NCBI GenBank assembly: GCA_964390645.1
Contig: CAYMLL010000334.1
Location: 1-7,565 of the forward strand
Direction of reading: 5' to 3'
DNA from: CAYMLL01 sp964390645
GTDB taxonomy: Bacteria; Planctomycetota; UBA8108
Length of the DNA: 7,565 bases
The stretch's first letter is position 1; each line of letters opens with the position of its first letter. Under the pieces are notes generated by a model. It was not told the DNA's origin and did no database searches. It was given only the letters and a program-made list of their open reading frames with translations. Shown here one piece after another: positions 5,998 to 7,565 of the stretch. The position numbers and the translations under genes were made by a program.

Positions 5998-7116
5998 ATG
6001 ACCGCTGTAAGACGTCCGCGAGGGCTCGAGCCGATTCGCGTGCTCGTGATCGGCGTGGGCCATCTGGGCAGGAACCACGCTCGCGTCTACAGCGAGCTCG
6101 ATGGTGTCGAGCTTGTCGGCATCGTGGATGTGGACACCGAGACTGCGAAGGAGATCGGCACGAAGCTCGGCGTACCGCACTTCACTCGTACGACGCCGGA
6201 CCTGCTCGCGAGCGTCCACGCGGCGAGTGTCGTGACGCCGACGCCCCTGCACTCCGAGGTCGCGAAGTACTGCATAGAGTCGGGAGTCTCGGTCCTTGTC
6301 GAGAAACCGATGACGTCGACCGTCGAGCAGGCGAAGGAGCTCTCGGCCCTCGCGGATGCGACCGGCGTGACGCTACAGGTGGGGCATATCGAGCGGTTCA
6401 ATCCGGTGGTGCTGGCGGCGCACTCCCGGATCCGGGATCCGGTGTTCATCGAATGCGATCGCATCCATCCCTTCAGCTTCCGGTCGGTCGAGACGAGCGT
6501 CATCCTCGACCTGATGATCCATGACATCGACATCGTGCTGAACCTCGTGGACTCTCCGGTCGCCCAGCTCGAGGCCTTCGGGACGCGCGTGCTGTCGGAG
6601 ACCGAAGATCTCGCCAGTGCTCGGCTGACCTTCGACAACGGCTGCACCGCGATGGTCAAGGCGAGCCGCGTGGCGATTCAGCGCAGCCGCAAGATGCGGA
6701 TATTCGGCCGGGACTCGTACATCTCGCTGGATTATATCGCCAAGACGGGAATGCGGATCGGCCTCAAGGAGGGCTTCGACCGTACGGACATCGATTTCCG
6801 GGCCATGGCCCGGCTCGAGGCCACGCAGGGCTCCTACCCGATCTTCACGCGCTATTTCTCGATCGAGCAGCTTCCCGTGGCCTCGGACGAGCCGCTGAAG
6901 AACGAGCTCCAGTCGTTCCTGCTCGCGGTCCGCACCGGCCGGGAGCCGGTCGTTACCGGCGCCCACGGTCTTCAAGCGATCGAGATCGCCACTGAAATCC
7001 AGGAGAAGATCCGGAGGCATCAGGAGCTTTTCCACGAGCGTCAGGCCGAGTCCGGAATACGGTCGAGCAGGCTGCACCCGCAGGAACCGGGTGAACCGGG
7101 ATCAGGAGGAGTTTGA
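5998..7116 (+). CDS. Gfo/Idh/MocA-family oxidoreductase linked to lpxA (GnnA-like)
   Basis: These enzymes use NAD(P) to oxidise or reduce sugar hydroxyls. The 372-residue product has the Rossmann motif GVGHLG (19-24), an acidic IVDVD turn (42-46), the EKP motif with the presumed catalytic Lys (102-104), VGHIERFNP (128-136), and DLMIHDIDIV (171-180) with a conserved active-site-type His175. Some genomes carry a relative, GnnA, beside lpxA. There it oxidises C3 of UDP-GlcNAc so that the aminotransferase GnnB can make the 2,3-diamino sugar of amide-linked lipid A. That role fits the position here, 52 bp after lpxA, but no gnnB is in the window and the exact substrate is unknown. ATG 5998 has GGAG (5986-5989) at good spacing. 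An upstream extension to 5863 would overlap lpxA and lacks family similarity. The last ~25 residues are a low-complexity tail. AGGAGG lies at 7104-7109, just before the stop. Confidence 0.9.
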   Translation: MTAVRRPRGLEPIRVLVIGVGHLGRNHARVYSELDGVELVGIVDVDTETAKEIGTKLGVPHFTRTTPDLLASVHAASVVTPTPLHSEVAKYCIESGVSVLVEKPMTSTVEQAKELSALADATGVTLQVGHIERFNPVVLAAHSRIRDPVFIECDRIHPFSFRSVETSVILDLMIHDIDIVLNLVDSPVAQLEAFGTRVLSETEDLASARLTFDNGCTAMVKASRVAIQRSRKMRIFGRDSYISLDYIAKTGMRIGLKEGFDRTDIDFRAMARLEATQGSYPIFTRYFSIEQLPVASDEPLKNELQSFLLAVRTGREPVVTGAHGLQAIEIATEIQEKIRRHQELFHERQAESGIRSSRLHPQEPGEPGSGGV

Positions 7117-7269
7117 CGTTTGACCTGGTGTGTGATAAGTTCCCGTGCTTAGCCGTGCAGATCCGGAACGTTCGGTATCGACGGCCCGTAGACTGTCACC
7201 CAGAGACTGATCGCGATCGGGCGCAGACGTCTCGTAGAGAACCCTGAACCGGGCGAGTTTCACCCGGCG

Positions 7270-7293
7270 GCCCCTTGAGCATGATCGAGGGGC
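7270..7293 (+). promoter_or_regulatory. rpsB leader hairpin next to the ribosome binding site
   Basis: GCCCCTTGA (7270-7278) pairs with TCGAGGGGC (7285-7293) over 9 positions (8 Watson-Crick, one G-U) around GCATGA. It ends one base before the AAAGGAG site (7295-7301) of rpsB. A second, weaker stem lies just upstream (CCGGG 7249-7253 with CCCGG 7263-7267). uS2 is known to repress its own rpsB-tsf message through leader structure in E. coli. Whether this hairpin does the same is inference. Confidence 0.45.
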
Positions 7294-7309
7294 GAAAGGA
7301 GCACCACCG

Positions 7310-7447
7310 TTGGCTATTGTCGACGTCAAGGACATCATCGAAGCCGGAGTTCACTTCGGACACCGTGTCAGCCGCTGGCATCCGAAGATGGCTCCGTACA
7401 TCTTCGGCAAACGGAATCTGATCCATATCATCGATGTCCGCGAGACT
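7310..7447 (+). CDS. rpsB: 30S ribosomal protein uS2, N-terminal fragment (apparently broken by a chimeric join)
   Basis: uS2 is an essential small-subunit protein that binds late near the anti-Shine-Dalgarno end of 16S rRNA. Translation from TTG 7310 gives MAIVDVKDIIEAGVHFGH, then RWHPKMAPYIFGKRN and LIHIIDVRET. These are the conserved first ~46 residues of uS2, including the EAGVHFGH and RWHPKM signatures. AAAGGAG (7295-7301) sits 8 nt before the TTG, so the start is well supported. After Thr46 the frame stays open, but the protein no longer resembles uS2, which should continue roughly as a GLLRA-type helix and a LFVGTK-type strand. It matches UvrB instead (see the next entry). In an intact genome rpsB is normally followed by tsf. 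The end coordinate marks the last residue compatible with uS2 and is approximate. Confidence 0.85.
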
Positions 7448-7565
7448 CGCCACCAGATTGACGACCTCCTCCACGAGATCCAGGAACGGGTCGCCAAGGA
7501 GGCGCTGGTCCTGGTGACGACGCTCACCAAACGGATGGCCGAGGACCTCACCGAGTACCTGCTCG
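7433..7565 (+). CDS. uvrB: UvrB-like helicase-domain fragment, in frame with the rpsB start (runs off window)
   Basis: From about Asp42 of the rpsB-initiated frame the translation reads RHQIDDLLHEIQERV, then a VLVTTLTKRMAEDLTEYL block. This is the start of the C-terminal helicase lobe of UvrB, whose conserved form includes QIDDLL.EI..R and VLVTTLTK.MAEDLT.YL. UvrB is the damage-verifying subunit of the UvrABC nucleotide excision repair complex. The domain normally follows about 400 upstream residues, which are absent. There is no start codon or ribosome binding site for it here, and no known protein begins as uS2 and continues as UvrB. The fragment is real uvrB sequence, but its position directly behind rpsB is suspect. 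The left boundary is uncertain because both families can read IDVRET at the switch. Confidence 0.82.

Noticed and set aside
7209..7218. 10-bp palindrome GATCGCGATC in the rpsB leader
   Set aside because: Short, GC-rich, single copy, and not positioned against a promoter or start. Expected by chance.
7310..7565. Reading the uS2-UvrB ORF as a novel fusion linking translation and DNA repair
   Set aside because: Both halves are truncated inside their folds, and the switch falls at a likely shared short sequence. A chimeric join explains it better.

Overview
All genes in this 7.6 kb, GC-rich window read left to right on the + strand. They encode housekeeping functions of a Gram-negative (diderm) bacterium that makes lipid A. 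The order is ssb (3' end), rplI, dnaB, an OmpH/Skp-like periplasmic protein, a fused lpxC-fabZ, lpxA, a Gfo/Idh/MocA oxidoreductase, and the start of rpsB. This order and the S2 amino terminus remind me of Planctomycetota or a neighbouring phylum. That placement is recalled and inferred, not computed. The frequent GTG/TTG starts and long gaps between several genes fit a slow-growing, GC-rich environmental lineage, quite possibly a metagenome-assembled genome.

Layout. Bases 1-922 hold a DNA replication/ribosome cluster: the SSB tail with its DSEIPF tip, then bL9. bL9 is preceded by a long GC-rich hairpin ending 7 nt before its start. Bases 923-1228 are non-coding apart from two hairpins. Bases 1229-2557 encode the replicative helicase DnaB. 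Bases 2558-2963 are a gap with an operator-like dyad and a -10-like box. Bases 2964-7116 are an outer-membrane block. OmpH/Skp-like chaperones carry outer-membrane proteins across the periplasm. LpxA acylates UDP-GlcNAc, LpxC deacetylates the product, and FabZ draws on the same hydroxyacyl-ACP pool that LpxA uses. The oxidoreductase resembles the lpxA-linked GnnA type, which can convert the LpxA substrate toward a 2,3-diamino sugar, but no aminotransferase partner is visible. Bases 7117-7309 are the rpsB leader.

The most important observation is at the right edge. The ORF starting at 7310 begins as ribosomal protein uS2, but from about residue 42 it reads as the helicase region of UvrB, in frame. 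The two proteins plausibly share the short string IDVRET at the switch. This looks like a chimeric join (assembly or recombination), not a real gene, and anything beyond about 7430 should not be assumed contiguous with the rest.

The other signals worth a look are leader RNA structures in front of rplI, lpxC and rpsB, and a 45-codon upstream ORF ending 4 nt before lpxC, which has no Shine-Dalgarno of its own. I found no CRISPR array, tRNA, rRNA, insertion sequence or phage gene. I do not see an exotic new system here.
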